DNA from: RH-AL1 sp964244495
GTDB taxonomy: Bacteria > Pseudomonadota > Alphaproteobacteria > Rhizobiales > Beijerinckiaceae
Length of the DNA stretch: 64,000 bases
Reading direction: 5' to 3'
Assembly (NCBI GenBank): GCA_964244495.1
Contig: CAXTIU010000003.1
Location: 124,001 to 188,000 of the forward strand
The notes beneath the pieces were generated by a model. It made no database searches. It was not told the DNA's origin and worked only from the letters and a program-made list of their open reading frames with translations. The number at the start of each line of letters is the position of its first letter. The stretch's first letter is position 1. This document shows positions 44,774 through 52,986 of the stretch, one piece after another. Position numbers and translations under genes: made by a program.

Positions 44774-45574
44774 ATGGTCGAGGATATCGGATCAAGGTTA
44801 ACGCATCCGGAACGGGCCCCTCCCGCGTTCTTGAGCGTCGGGGCCGGGGCGCGCCCGATCGCCACCCGCCGGCGCGAGGGCGCGGGACCGGGGGTGGTCT
44901 GGCTCGGCGGCTTCCGCTCGGACATGCTCGCCACCAAGGCGGAGGCGCTCGACGCCTGGGCGGCGCGGCGGGGACGGGCCTGCCTGCGCTTCGATTATTC
45001 CGGGCACGGCGAGTCGGGCGGCCGCTTCGTCGAGGGCACGATCACCCGCTGGCTCGCCGACAGCCTCGCCGCCATCGCCAGCACGAGCGGGCCGCAGGTC
45101 CTGGTCGGCTCATCCATGGGCGGCTGGCTGGCGCTGCTCGCCGCCCGGGCGCTCGCCGCCGCCGGCACGCCGCCCGCCGGCCTCGTGCTGCTCGCCCCCG
45201 CCGTGGATTTCACGCAGCGGCTGTTGTGGCCGAGCCTCGACGCCGACGCGCGCCGCGCGATCGAGAGCGAGGGCGTGTATCTCCGCCCCTCCGGCTATTC
45301 CCCCGAGCCGGTGCCGATCACCCGCGCCTTGCTGGAGGACGGGCGCACGCACCTGATGCTGGACGCCCCCTTGCGCGCCCACGCGCCGGTGCACATCCTG
45401 CAGGGCATGGCCGACCCCGACGTGCCCTGGCGCCACGCCACCATGCTGATGGAGCACCTCGCCGACGACCCGGCCGTGCTGACCCTGATCCGCGACGGCG
45501 ACCACCGCCTGTCGCGACCGCAGGATGTCGAGCGGCTGCTCGCGGCGGTGGAGGGGATCGCACCGGCCCGGTGA
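44774..45574 (+). CDS. Alpha/beta-hydrolase (ABHD10/thioesterase-like)
   Basis: A 266-residue serine hydrolase. VVWLGGFRSDMLATKAEALDAWA and FDYSGHGESGGRF are typical of the group containing ABHD10 acyl-protein thioesterase; the nucleophile elbow is GSSMGGW near residue 115, the acid is likely Asp in QGMADPDVPW near 217, and the His is in IRDGDHRLSR near 243. No signal peptide. Divergent from the glycosyltransferase. The GCGTCA element begins 15 nt after the stop codon. Confidence 0.82.
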   Translation: MVEDIGSRLTHPERAPPAFLSVGAGARPIATRRREGAGPGVVWLGGFRSDMLATKAEALDAWAARRGRACLRFDYSGHGESGGRFVEGTITRWLADSLAAIASTSGPQVLVGSSMGGWLALLAARALAAAGTPPAGLVLLAPAVDFTQRLLWPSLDADARRAIESEGVYLRPSGYSPEPVPITRALLEDGRTHLMLDAPLRAHAPVHILQGMADPDVPWRHATMLMEHLADDPAVLTLIRDGDHRLSRPQDVERLLAAVEGIAPAR

Positions 45575-45589
45575 AATTTCCCGGACACG

Positions 45590-45624
45590 CACATTCTCGC
45601 GTCAGGATGCGTCATGCGTCAGGA
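45590..45624 (+). repeat. GCGTCA-iterated element, copy 2
   Basis: The same 35 bp as at 8056-8090 except one base (GGATGCG for GGCTGCG), with three GCGTCA hexamers. It starts 15 nt after the stop of the 44774-45574 gene in sense orientation, within the convergent gap to glcB. Confidence 0.88.
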
Positions 45625-45819
45625 TCCGGGGGATGCGCGGCCGGCTCGGTCGGCCCTCATCGGGTAGCCATACCTTACGCCCGGTCCGTCACGGCCGCAA
45701 GTGGAGGAGGGCCGGCCTCCGCCACCGGTATTATACTTCGCCACGACGCTTGGACCCTCACGCGGCCGGGCGCGCGGGCTGGCCTCGCCATGAGGGCGAG
45801 GCGGTTCCTCCCGCAAGCC

Positions 45820-47997
45820 TCACGCCGCCTCGCGCCCGCCCGCCCGCTTCGCCTCGCGGCGACGCGCGGCGAGGATGTGCTCGGTGTAGCCGTTGGGCTG
45901 CTCGCGCCCCTTGAAGACGAGGTCGCAGGCGGCCCCGAAGGCCGGGCCGTCGAAGCCCGGCGCCATCGGCGTGTAGAGCGGGTCGCCGGCGTTCTGCCCG
46001 TCGACCACCGCCGCCATGCGCTTCAGCGTGGCCATCACCTCGTCGGCGGTGACGACGCCGTGGCGCAGCCAGTTGGCGATGTGCTGCGAGGAGATGCGCA
46101 GCGTCGCGCGGTCCTCCATCAGCCCGACGTTGTTGATGTCCGGCACCTTGGAGCAGCCGACCCCCTGGTCGATCCAGCGCACGACGTAGCCGAGCAGCCC
46201 TTGCGCGTTGTTCTCCAGCTCCTGCCGCACCTCGTCCGGCTCGAAGTTCGATCGCGCGAGCGGGATCGTCAGCAGGTCGGTCAGCTCCGCCGGCACCCGG
46301 TCGCGCAACGCGCGCTGTCGGGCGGCGACGTCGACCTCGTGGTAATGCAGCGCGTGCAGCGTCGCGGCGGTGGGCGAGGGCACCCAGGCGGTGTTGGCGC
46401 CCTGCTCGGGGTGGGTGCGCTTGGTCGCGCGCATCAGCGCCATCTGGTCGGGCGCCGCCCACATGCCCTTGCCGATCTGGGCGCGGCCCGGCAGGCCGCT
46501 GGCGAGGCCGACGTCGACGTTGAGGTCCTCGTAGGCGAGGATCCAGGGCTGCGCCTTCATCGCCGCCTTGCGCACCACCGGGCCGGCCTCCATGGAGGTG
46601 TGGATCTCGTCCCCCGTGCGGTCGAGGAAGCCGGTGTTGATGAAGCACACGCGCTCGGACGCCGCCTGGATGCAGGCCATCAGGTTGGCGCTGGTGCGGC
46701 GCTCCTCGTCCATGATGCCCATCTTCATCGTGTTCTTGGGCAGCTCCAGCGCCCGCTCCACCGCGCCGAACACCTCGCTGGCGAAGGCGACTTCCTTTGA
46801 GCCGTGCATCTTCGGCTTGACGATGTAGAGCGAGCCGGTGCGGCTGTTGCGCAGCGCGTGGTCACCGTGGAGGTCGTGGCGGGCGATGAGGGCCGCCACC
46901 ATCGCGTCGAGCAGGTTCTCGGGGATCTCGCGGCCCTGCCCGTCGCGCACCGCGTCGGTGAGCGTGTGGTGCGCGGTGGAGCGGATCAGCATCAGGCTGC
47001 GGCCGTGCAGGCGCAGCTCGCCGCCCCCGGCGCCCTCGTAGACGCGGTCGGGGTTGAGGTGGCGGTGCACCGTCTCGCCGCCTTTCTGGAAGGACTCGCT
47101 GAGGGTGCCCTTCATCAGGCCGAGCCAGTTGCGGTAGCAGACCACCTTGTCGGCGGCGTCGACCGCCGCCACGGAATCCTCCATGTCCATGATGGTGGTG
47201 ATCGCGGATTCGAGCACGAGGTCGGCGACGCCGGCGTGATCGGTGCGGCCGATCGGGTGCCCCCGGTCGATCACGATCTCGGCGTGCAGGCCGTTCTTGG
47301 CGAGCAGGATCAGGCTCGGTTCGCCGGAGTTGCCGCGGAAGCCGACGAACCCCTTGGGATCGGCGAGGCTGGTGTCCGCGCCGCCACCCATGGTGACGAC
47401 GAGGCTGCCGCCGCTGACGCGGTAGCCGGTGGCGTCCGCGTGCGACCCGGCGGCGAGCGGGGCGAAGGTGTCGAGCACCGCCTTCGCCTCGGCGACGACG
47501 CGGGCGCCGCGCACCGGGTTGTACCCCTTGCCCTTGGCGGCGCCGCCGTCGTCGGCGATCGCGTCGGTGCCGTAGAGGGCGTCGTACAGGCTGCCCCAAC
47601 GGGCGTTGGCGGCGTTCAGCGCGTAGCGGGCGTTGTTGATGGGCACCACCAGTTGCGGGCCGGCGATGGCGGCGATCTCCGCGTCGACGTTGGCGGTGGT
47701 GATCGCCGCCGGCGCCGGCTGCTCTTCGAGGTAGCCGACCTCGCGCAGGAAGGCCATGTAGGCCGCCTGGTCGAACGGGGCGCCGCGCCGCTCGTCGTGG
47801 TAGGCGTCGAGCTTGGCCTGCAGCGCGTCGCGGGCGGCGAGCAGCTCGCGGTTGCGCCCGGCGTAACCCTCGATCAGGCCGGACAGGCCGGCGAAGAAAG
47901 TGGCCTCGTCGATCCCCGAGCCCGGCAGGGCCTCGCTCACCAGGAAATCGTGGAGCACGCCCTCGATCGTCAGGCCGTTCGTCTCGATGGTCGTCAT
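45820..47997 (-). CDS. glcB: Malate synthase G
   Basis: A 725-residue monomeric malate synthase condensing glyoxylate with acetyl-CoA. Family landmarks are NNARYALNAANARWGSLYDALYGTD, VSGGSLVVTM, ATTIMDMEDSV-like ITTIMDMEDSVAAVDAADKV near residue 265 (acidic metal ligands), RSTAHHTLTD, KPKMHG near 400, MGIMDEERRTSANL, and GFLDRTGDEIHTSMEAGP with the catalytic Asp near 630 region. The long N-terminal clasp is complete. It serves growth on C2 compounds such as glycolate or acetate. The divergent IclR regulator is probably its controller. Confidence 0.97.
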   Translation of the reverse strand: MTTIETNGLTIEGVLHDFLVSEALPGSGIDEATFFAGLSGLIEGYAGRNRELLAARDALQAKLDAYHDERRGAPFDQAAYMAFLREVGYLEEQPAPAAITTANVDAEIAAIAGPQLVVPINNARYALNAANARWGSLYDALYGTDAIADDGGAAKGKGYNPVRGARVVAEAKAVLDTFAPLAAGSHADATGYRVSGGSLVVTMGGGADTSLADPKGFVGFRGNSGEPSLILLAKNGLHAEIVIDRGHPIGRTDHAGVADLVLESAITTIMDMEDSVAAVDAADKVVCYRNWLGLMKGTLSESFQKGGETVHRHLNPDRVYEGAGGGELRLHGRSLMLIRSTAHHTLTDAVRDGQGREIPENLLDAMVAALIARHDLHGDHALRNSRTGSLYIVKPKMHGSKEVAFASEVFGAVERALELPKNTMKMGIMDEERRTSANLMACIQAASERVCFINTGFLDRTGDEIHTSMEAGPVVRKAAMKAQPWILAYEDLNVDVGLASGLPGRAQIGKGMWAAPDQMALMRATKRTHPEQGANTAWVPSPTAATLHALHYHEVDVAARQRALRDRVPAELTDLLTIPLARSNFEPDEVRQELENNAQGLLGYVVRWIDQGVGCSKVPDINNVGLMEDRATLRISSQHIANWLRHGVVTADEVMATLKRMAAVVDGQNAGDPLYTPMAPGFDGPAFGAACDLVFKGREQPNGYTEHILAARRREAKRAGGREAA

Positions 47998-48096
47998 GCA
48001 ATCCTCCAGGTCGGCCTGTCTCGCCGGACTAAGTCGCCGGCCTTCGTCGTCGGCCGGTTCATGGGCGGAGGATGGCGCGGGCGCGAGGGGCTGTCA

Positions 48097-48118
48097 ATTT
48101 TTCCGAAAATGTTTTCCG
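48097..48118. promoter_or_regulatory. Candidate IclR-type operator between glcB and its regulator
   Basis: GAAAATGTTTTC (48105-48116) is a 12-bp palindrome (arms GAAAA/TTTTC) in a markedly AT-rich spot. It is embedded in two TTTTCCG direct repeats (48099-48105 and 48112-48118) and overlaps ATTTTTCCGAAAAT (48097-48110), also an inverted repeat. IclR-family proteins typically bind T/A-rich GGAAA-TTTCC palindromes, so this is the natural operator for the adjacent regulator. It lies about 100 bp upstream of glcB and 70 bp upstream of the regulator gene. Confidence 0.55.
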
Positions 48119-48187
48119 TTCAGCGGCATGAAAAGCTTTAAGCCTTGATCGTGCTCGTGTTCTGGTTTTTCTTGAAGCCGTTCAGGC

Positions 48188-49057
48188 ATGGAGTGGAAAA
48201 TCATTTCAACCGGCGAGACCGTGGCGGACACGCCGCCCCATCGGCAACGGGGGCGACCCCGAAGCACGCGAACGAGCGAGACCGGGCAGGTCCAGGCGCT
48301 CGACCGCGCCCTGACCCTGCTCGGCCTGCTGGCGGAGGGCGACGGCGTCGCGCTGTCCGAGCTCGCCCATCGCGCCGCGCTGGCGCCCTCCTCCGCCTAC
48401 CGCCTGCTGCAGACGCTGGCGGCGCGCGGCTTCGTCGAGTTCATGGAGCGCCCTCAGCTCTGGGCGATCGGCGTCGAGGCGTTCCGCACCGGCATGGCGT
48501 TCCAGCGCCGGCACTCGATCGCCGCCGTCGGGCGCGGCATCATGGGCGACCTCGTGCAGGCGAGCGGCGAGACGGCCAACATCGCCATTCTCGAGGATGG
48601 CGAGATCGTCTTCGTCGCGCAGGTGGAGAGCCACGAGCCGATCCGCGCCTTCTTCCGCACCGGCGAGCGGCGGGCGGCGCACGCGTCGGGCATCGGCAAG
48701 GCGCTGCTCGCCGCCATGCCGCGCGAGGCGGTGGAGCGGGTGATCGCCACCCGTGGCCTCCAACGCTTCACCGCCGGCACGCTGACGGACCCGGCGGCGC
48801 TGTTCGACGAGCTCGCCCGCACGCAGCGACGCGGCTGGGCGCTCGACGACGAGGAGCGCAACGCCGGCATGCGCTGCATCGCGGCGGCGATCTTCAACGA
48901 GCACGGCGACCCGGTCGCGGGGCTGTCGGTGTCCGGCCCGGTGGCGCGGATCGACGACGCCACCGTCGGCCGGCTCGGTCCCCGCGTCACCGCCGCCGCC
49001 GCCGAGATCACGCGCCTGATCGGCGGGATGAAGCCGTCGCACATCGCGGCGACATGA
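48188..49057 (+). CDS. IclR-family transcriptional regulator
   Basis: A 289-residue regulator. The winged helix-turn-helix spans about 35-90 (ALDRALTLLGLLAEGDGVAL, AALAPSSAYRLLQTLAARGF), and the C-terminal GAF-like effector domain contains AHASGIGKALLAAMP and the conserved GMRCIAAAIFNEHGDPVAGLSVSGP. Its closest functional analogues are glyoxylate- or allantoin-responsive AllR/IclR proteins. Divergence from glcB and a palindrome in the shared promoter suggest it senses glyoxylate or a related acid and controls malate synthase, which is inference. Confidence 0.88.
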   Translation: MEWKIISTGETVADTPPHRQRGRPRSTRTSETGQVQALDRALTLLGLLAEGDGVALSELAHRAALAPSSAYRLLQTLAARGFVEFMERPQLWAIGVEAFRTGMAFQRRHSIAAVGRGIMGDLVQASGETANIAILEDGEIVFVAQVESHEPIRAFFRTGERRAAHASGIGKALLAAMPREAVERVIATRGLQRFTAGTLTDPAALFDELARTQRRGWALDDEERNAGMRCIAAAIFNEHGDPVAGLSVSGPVARIDDATVGRLGPRVTAAAAEITRLIGGMKPSHIAAT

Positions 49058-49143
49058 AGGCGAACTTCGCCCGTTTTCACGTCGGGATGGAACGTTGGAG
49101 ATGAAGCCACATTGAATGTTCTTTCACTCTCGGGAGGGCTGTC

Positions 49144-49353
49144 ATGCCGAATGCGTGTCTCGCGACCAAGCTCGAGCGGATCGAAGGCGCGATCGAGCGA
49201 CAAAAGTCGTTCGTGCGCACCGTGCCGGACCCGGACAATCGAGCCCTCGCCGAATCCAACCTCGTCACACTCGTGATCATGCGCGACGACGTGAAGGACG
49301 TGCTGGCGCAGGGATCGCAGTCGGTCGACATGCACGCCGTCGAGATCAGGTAG
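49144..49353 (+). CDS. Small hypothetical protein
   Basis: A 69-residue soluble helical protein (ATKLERIEGAIERQKSFVRTV...LAESNLVTLVIMRDDVKDVL) without signal or motif. The ATG is preceded by CGGGAGGGCTGTC, a strong ribosome-binding site, and codon use is like its neighbours, so it is probably real. Family unknown to me. It stands alone between the IclR regulator and the glycosylase. Confidence 0.6.
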   Translation: MPNACLATKLERIEGAIERQKSFVRTVPDPDNRALAESNLVTLVIMRDDVKDVLAQGSQSVDMHAVEIR

Positions 49354-49754
49354 CGGGCGGGCCGGCCACGCGCGATCCCGTCGCAAGCCTTCTTCGCCCG
49401 CGGGTTGGTGCAGGACAGGTGGCAGCGGGAACGGCGAGCCTCGCCCGCACCACGTTTTCGGATCAAACCCCGGCGAGCGAGCGGCGGGTCGTCAACCACG
49501 ATGGACTGACCGATAGCAGCCGCTAGCGGTCCGTTGGCCGCGACGCGGCTACTCCGGGCTCTCGATCACCCTCCCCTCTTCGATGGTCGCATCTTGGGCC
49601 CACGGCGAGGCGAGGGCGATACTGTCCGCGCTGGTGTCGGGACCAAGGTCGCGTTGCGTCGACGCGCTTGGCTCCACCCTGCGGCACCGGGTCGGGTTCG
49701 CGTCGACGCCGTTTCGTGGGAAACGGGCCGTCGTCGTCCAACCGCAGGCCGCGC
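49354..49754. other. 401-bp region upstream of the Nei-like gene
   Basis: No credible gene. It contains scattered short inverted repeats (for example CAGCCGCTAGCGG near 49520) and GTTTCGTGGGAAAC (49717-49730), a perfect-armed small palindrome just before the glycosylase gene. Slightly less GC-rich than coding DNA. No promoter can be assigned. Confidence 0.4.
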
Positions 49755-50543
49755 GTGCCCGAAGGTCATGCCATCCACCGCGAGGCGCGGGATCAGGCGC
49801 CCATGCTGCAGGGGCAGGTCCTGTCCGCCTCGTCGCCGCAAGGGCGCTTCCTTGACGGCGCCGCCCTGCTCGATGACCGCCTGTGCGCCTCCGTCGAGGC
49901 CTACGGCAAGCACCTCTTCTACAATTTCGATGGCGGCGACACGCTGCACGTCCATCTCGGCCTTTACGGCAAGTTCCTCAAGGCGGAGCGCCCGGCCGCC
50001 GAACCGAGGGGCGCGGTGCGGCTCCGGCTGGAAAGCGCCACCCATGTCGTCGACTGCAATGGCCCGGCCGCCTGCGAGGTCCTCGATGCCGCCGGCGTCG
50101 CGAAGCTGAAGGGCAGGCTCGGCCCTGACGTGTTGCGGGACGATGCCGACCCCGATCAGGCCTGGGTGAAGATCGCCAGGAGCAAGGCGCCGTTCGGCGG
50201 GCTGGTGATGGATCAGGCGGTGATCGCCGGCCTCGGCAACATTTATCGCACGGAGATCCTGTGGCGGCAGCGCATCCATCCGGAGACGGCCGGCAAGGCG
50301 CTGACCCGCGATCAGTTCGACGCCTTCTGGGCGGACTCGGCGGCACTGTTGCGCATCGGCGTCGATCAGCGCGCCATCATCACGGTCGACGGCGCCAAAC
50401 GCGGCCACACGCGATACGGCGCGCGGACCAACATCTTCAAGAAGCCGAACTGTCCCCGCTGCGGGGGCGAGATCCGCCAGTTCACGATCGCCGCGCGCAA
50501 GGTGTTCTGCTGCGACCGATGCCAGGTGAAGAGGGACGCGTGA
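49755..50543 (+). CDS. Fpg/Nei-family DNA glycosylase (Nei2-like)
   Basis: A 262-residue bifunctional glycosylase/AP lyase. After removal of the initiator (GTG at 49755) the protein starts PEGHAIHREARDQ; the new N-terminal Pro is the catalytic nucleophile and the Glu the general acid. PEGH-x-IHR is the signature of the endonuclease VIII-like branch rather than Fpg (PELPEV). VIAGLGNIYRTEILWRQRIHP is the helix-two-turn-helix, and CPRCGGEIRQF...FCCDRCQ is the four-Cys zinc finger at the end. It excises oxidised pyrimidines in base-excision repair, as does XthA elsewhere in the window. Confidence 0.9.
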   Translation: MPEGHAIHREARDQAPMLQGQVLSASSPQGRFLDGAALLDDRLCASVEAYGKHLFYNFDGGDTLHVHLGLYGKFLKAERPAAEPRGAVRLRLESATHVVDCNGPAACEVLDAAGVAKLKGRLGPDVLRDDADPDQAWVKIARSKAPFGGLVMDQAVIAGLGNIYRTEILWRQRIHPETAGKALTRDQFDAFWADSAALLRIGVDQRAIITVDGAKRGHTRYGARTNIFKKPNCPRCGGEIRQFTIAARKVFCCDRCQVKRDA

Positions 50544-50582
50544 GGGCGACGGCCGGAGCGCTTCGGCAGGAACAGTCCCCGG

Positions 50583-51533
50583 TCAAACCTTGGCGAAGCC
50601 GGCCCATGTCGCGAACAGCCGGGGCCACGCGTGGTCCTCGTCGCCGTCCTGGCCGATATTGAAGCCGTGGCCGCCGGAGCGGAACACGTGCATCTCCACC
50701 GGCACGTGAACCCTGCGCAGCGCGGCGAACATGCCGAGGCTGTTCTCGACCGGGGCGATCGGGTCGTCGGTGGCATGGGCGAGGAAGGTGGTCGGCGCGT
50801 CGTCCGTGACCTGCCGCTCCACCGACATGGCGGCGCAGGCCTCCGGCGTCGGGTCGGGGCCGAGCAGCGTCAGGGTCGAGATCCGGGTCCGGTTCGGCGG
50901 CATCATCGTCAGGACGGGGTAGATCAGCCCGGAGAAGTCCGGCCGCGCGGACCGCTCGTCGTCGTCGTCCACGCTCGCGTAGAGGGCCGCGTCCGGACGC
51001 ATGGAGGTCATGCCGGCCAAATGGCCGCCGGCGGAGTAGCCCATGATGCCGATCTGCGATTCATCCAGCCCCCAGCCTTCCGCGCGGGCGCGGATCAGGC
51101 GCATCGCCCTCTGCGCGTCCTGGAACGGCGCGTCGACCGGCCAGCCCGCGTTGGGCAGGCGGTAGTACAGGATGAAGGTCGTGACGCCGTAGCCCAGCAG
51201 GTAATCCGCCGTCCGCTGCCCTTCGGCGGCGATGCTGATCCCCCGGTAGCCCCCGCCACCCAGGATCAGGATGGCCGATCCGTTCGGCCTGGCCGGCCGC
51301 TGCATCAGCATTCGCGGACGCACGACGTTGCGGACGGAGCCGTTCGCGTCCTGCTCGTCGCCGCCGGGTCCGGCACCGCCGGGCGGCGGCCCGGGCCACA
51401 GGTCGAGGAAGGTGCCGGGAATGGGAGTCGAACCAGCCGCCGTCATGCCCACGGTACTCGTCGCCGCGAGGGATGGGACGCCGGCCAGCGTCGCGGCACC
51501 CAACATGAGATCACGTCGATGGAGGGGGGGCAA
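50583..51533 (-). CDS. Tat-exported alpha/beta-hydrolase (acetyl-xylan-esterase-like)
   Basis: A 316-residue exported esterase. A twin-arginine signal RRDLMLGAATLAG at residues 6-18 predicts Tat secretion. The catalytic core starts with ILILGGGGYRGISIAAEGQ (oxyanion hole), has the nucleophile elbow GIMGYSAGGHLAG near residue 168, LAHATDDPIAPVENS with Asp near 250, and FRSGGHGFNIG with His near 285. This arrangement is that of BD-FAE/acetyl-xylan-type esterases. Folding before export suggests a periplasmic role on acylated sugars or xenobiotic esters. Confidence 0.85.
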   Translation of the reverse strand: MPPLHRRDLMLGAATLAGVPSLAATSTVGMTAAGSTPIPGTFLDLWPGPPPGGAGPGGDEQDANGSVRNVVRPRMLMQRPARPNGSAILILGGGGYRGISIAAEGQRTADYLLGYGVTTFILYYRLPNAGWPVDAPFQDAQRAMRLIRARAEGWGLDESQIGIMGYSAGGHLAGMTSMRPDAALYASVDDDDERSARPDFSGLIYPVLTMMPPNRTRISTLTLLGPDPTPEACAAMSVERQVTDDAPTTFLAHATDDPIAPVENSLGMFAALRRVHVPVEMHVFRSGGHGFNIGQDGDEDHAWPRLFATWAGFAKV

Positions 51534-51624
51534 ACGGTTCTCCGAACGGTCGCGAGTTGATACATCGCGCGTGACCGTTCGTCCATTGGCCGCATCCTCG
51601 TGAGACGGCCGGGATCAACAGGAT

Positions 51625-51930
51625 TCAGGCCGTCGGGTGAGCCGGTTCCGCTTTCATCGCTGACCTCGGCTTGCTCGCCACCTTGGCGGCAACCTTGCGC
51701 TTCGCCGTCACGGCCGGCGAACCCGCGGACGGGACAGCCCCGGCCGCCGTCTTCGCGGGCTTCTTGACGGCGGCGGGCTTGGTCGGGACGACCGGCTCGG
51801 CGGTCGCCGCGCGCGCGATGGCGGCCTCGGCGGTGAGCCAGTGGACGTTGTCCAGGCCATGAACCATGCCGGAAGCGAGCCAAAGACCGTAAGCCCGCTC
51901 CCTCACCTTTTGCTCGATCGTCGCGTCCAT
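51625..51930 (-). CDS. DUF2934 protein with basic Ala/Lys/Pro-rich tail
   Basis: A 101-residue protein. The first 40 residues (VRERAYGLWLASGMVHGLDNVHWLTAEAAI) match DUF2934, a short helical domain found in rhizobia. The rest is an Ala/Pro/Lys-rich tail (KPAAVKKPAKTAAG) resembling the basic tails of histone-H1-like DNA-binding proteins. Function unknown; a nucleic-acid-associated role is only a guess. GGAGACTTCCGCTG precedes the ATG. Confidence 0.75.
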   Translation of the reverse strand: MDATIEQKVRERAYGLWLASGMVHGLDNVHWLTAEAAIARAATAEPVVPTKPAAVKKPAKTAAGAVPSAGSPAVTAKRKVAAKVASKPRSAMKAEPAHPTA

Positions 51931-52044
51931 CAGCGGAAGTCTCCATGTTCGGAGGCCACAGCAAAGCGCACGAACGGTTAAGGGATGGTTAACCCTCGCT
52001 GAGGGGTCACCCCGATGCCGGGCCGGGGACCCGAGCCACCGGTC

Positions 52045-52299
52045 CTAATCGTACCGCCGATGATAGCGGCGGCGGTGATAGTAGTAGGTGCTGCGATAGA
52101 GGGGGCGGATGCCGAGCGCGCCGTTGACCGTGCCGACGCCGGCCCCTACCGCGCCCCCGACGACGCCGCCGATCGGACCCAGCGCGCGGTCACCGGCCCG
52201 ATACCCGTTCTCGGCCCCGCCGACCAACCCTTGCGCCTCGGCGGCGACCGGCAGGGCGAGCAGGACGAAGGCGCCCAGCGCGAAGAGACGACGTAACAT
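52045..52299 (-). CDS. Small exported glycine-zipper protein with Tyr/His/Arg tail
   Basis: An 84-residue protein. A signal peptide (MLRRLFALGAFVLLALPVAAEA) is followed by a Gly-rich segment with GxxxG spacing (IGGVVGGAVGAGVG), typical of membrane-inserting glycine zippers, and a tail YYYHRRRYHRRYD. Similar small proteins are common in Hyphomicrobiales envelopes but have no known role. CAGGAGGAAG directly precedes the ATG, strong evidence for the start. Confidence 0.72.
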   Translation of the reverse strand: MLRRLFALGAFVLLALPVAAEAQGLVGGAENGYRAGDRALGPIGGVVGGAVGAGVGTVNGALGIRPLYRSTYYYHRRRYHRRYD

Positions 52300-52457
52300 T
52301 CTTCCTCCTGAAACAACGGCCCGCGAGGCGCGCCCGCACCGTGCCACGCGGACCGGGTGGGGAATGACGAGCCTCCCGAGCCTGCGACAAACGGGCAAGG
52401 ACGCCCATGGTTGCCTGCGAGGCTTGAGCCATGGAGGCGGAGACGAAGCCCTGACAG

Positions 52458-52787
52458 CTATTCCTCGACGGGCTCGCCGGCGGCGTTCCAGTCCAGCATG
52501 CCGCCGGGGTAATGCGCGGTCACGTCGGCACGGCCGGCCTGCTGGGCCTGCGCCATGGCGACGAGCGAGCGCTTGCCGGAGCGGCATGACAGGACGATGC
52601 GCTTGCCGGGCTGCGGCGGCGGAAGGGCGGCCGGATCGAAGCTTTGTAGCGGGTTGAGCGTCGCGCCGGGAATGTGGCCGTCGGCGTATTCGTGGGGCTC
52701 GCGCACGTCGACGAGGACGATCGACCCATCCGCGAGGCCGCGCTTGAGGTTCTCGCGGCTCACGTTCTCCACGGGCGTCCCGACCAT
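52458..52787 (-). CDS. Rhodanese-like sulfurtransferase
   Basis: A 109-residue single-domain rhodanese. LVDVREPHEYADGHIPGA is the CH2A motif, and the active-site loop is CRSGKRS with Cys68 as the persulfide carrier; the six-residue loop is typical of thiosulfate-type rhodaneses. ATG at 52787 follows GGAGCATGCA; longer forms lack support. Cytoplasmic. Its sulfur acceptor is not evident from neighbours. Confidence 0.9.
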   Translation of the reverse strand: MVGTPVENVSRENLKRGLADGSIVLVDVREPHEYADGHIPGATLNPLQSFDPAALPPPQPGKRIVLSCRSGKRSLVAMAQAQQAGRADVTAHYPGGMLDWNAAGEPVEE

Positions 52788-52916
52788 TGCATGCTCCCAT
52801 CGACTTTCGCGCGACCATAAAGGCGTGGACGGCGGCGTCCAGCGGTTCATGAGGCGGTTCGGGGGTTCATGGATGCCCGCGTCGCGCGCGTGGTGACGTG
52901 AGACGCGGCGGCGTAG

Positions 52917-52952
52917 ACTTCGGGTGAAACGGGGACTTCGGATGAAACGGGG
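52917..52952 (+). repeat. 18-bp tandem repeat upstream of the aspartoacylase-like gene
   Basis: ACTTCGGGTGAAACGGGG (52917-52934) is followed directly by ACTTCGGATGAAACGGGG (52935-52952), one mismatch, ending about 35 bp before the next ATG. Confidence 0.88.
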
Positions 52953-52986
52953 CCCAACTCCGGTCGCCGAACGATAAGGGACGCGC

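Noticed and set aside
26641..51533. Four scattered alpha/beta-hydrolase genes (26641, 33775, 44774, 50583) as one catabolic system.
   Set aside because: They belong to different subfamilies, lie in different transcription units and share no neighbours; coincidence of a large superfamily.
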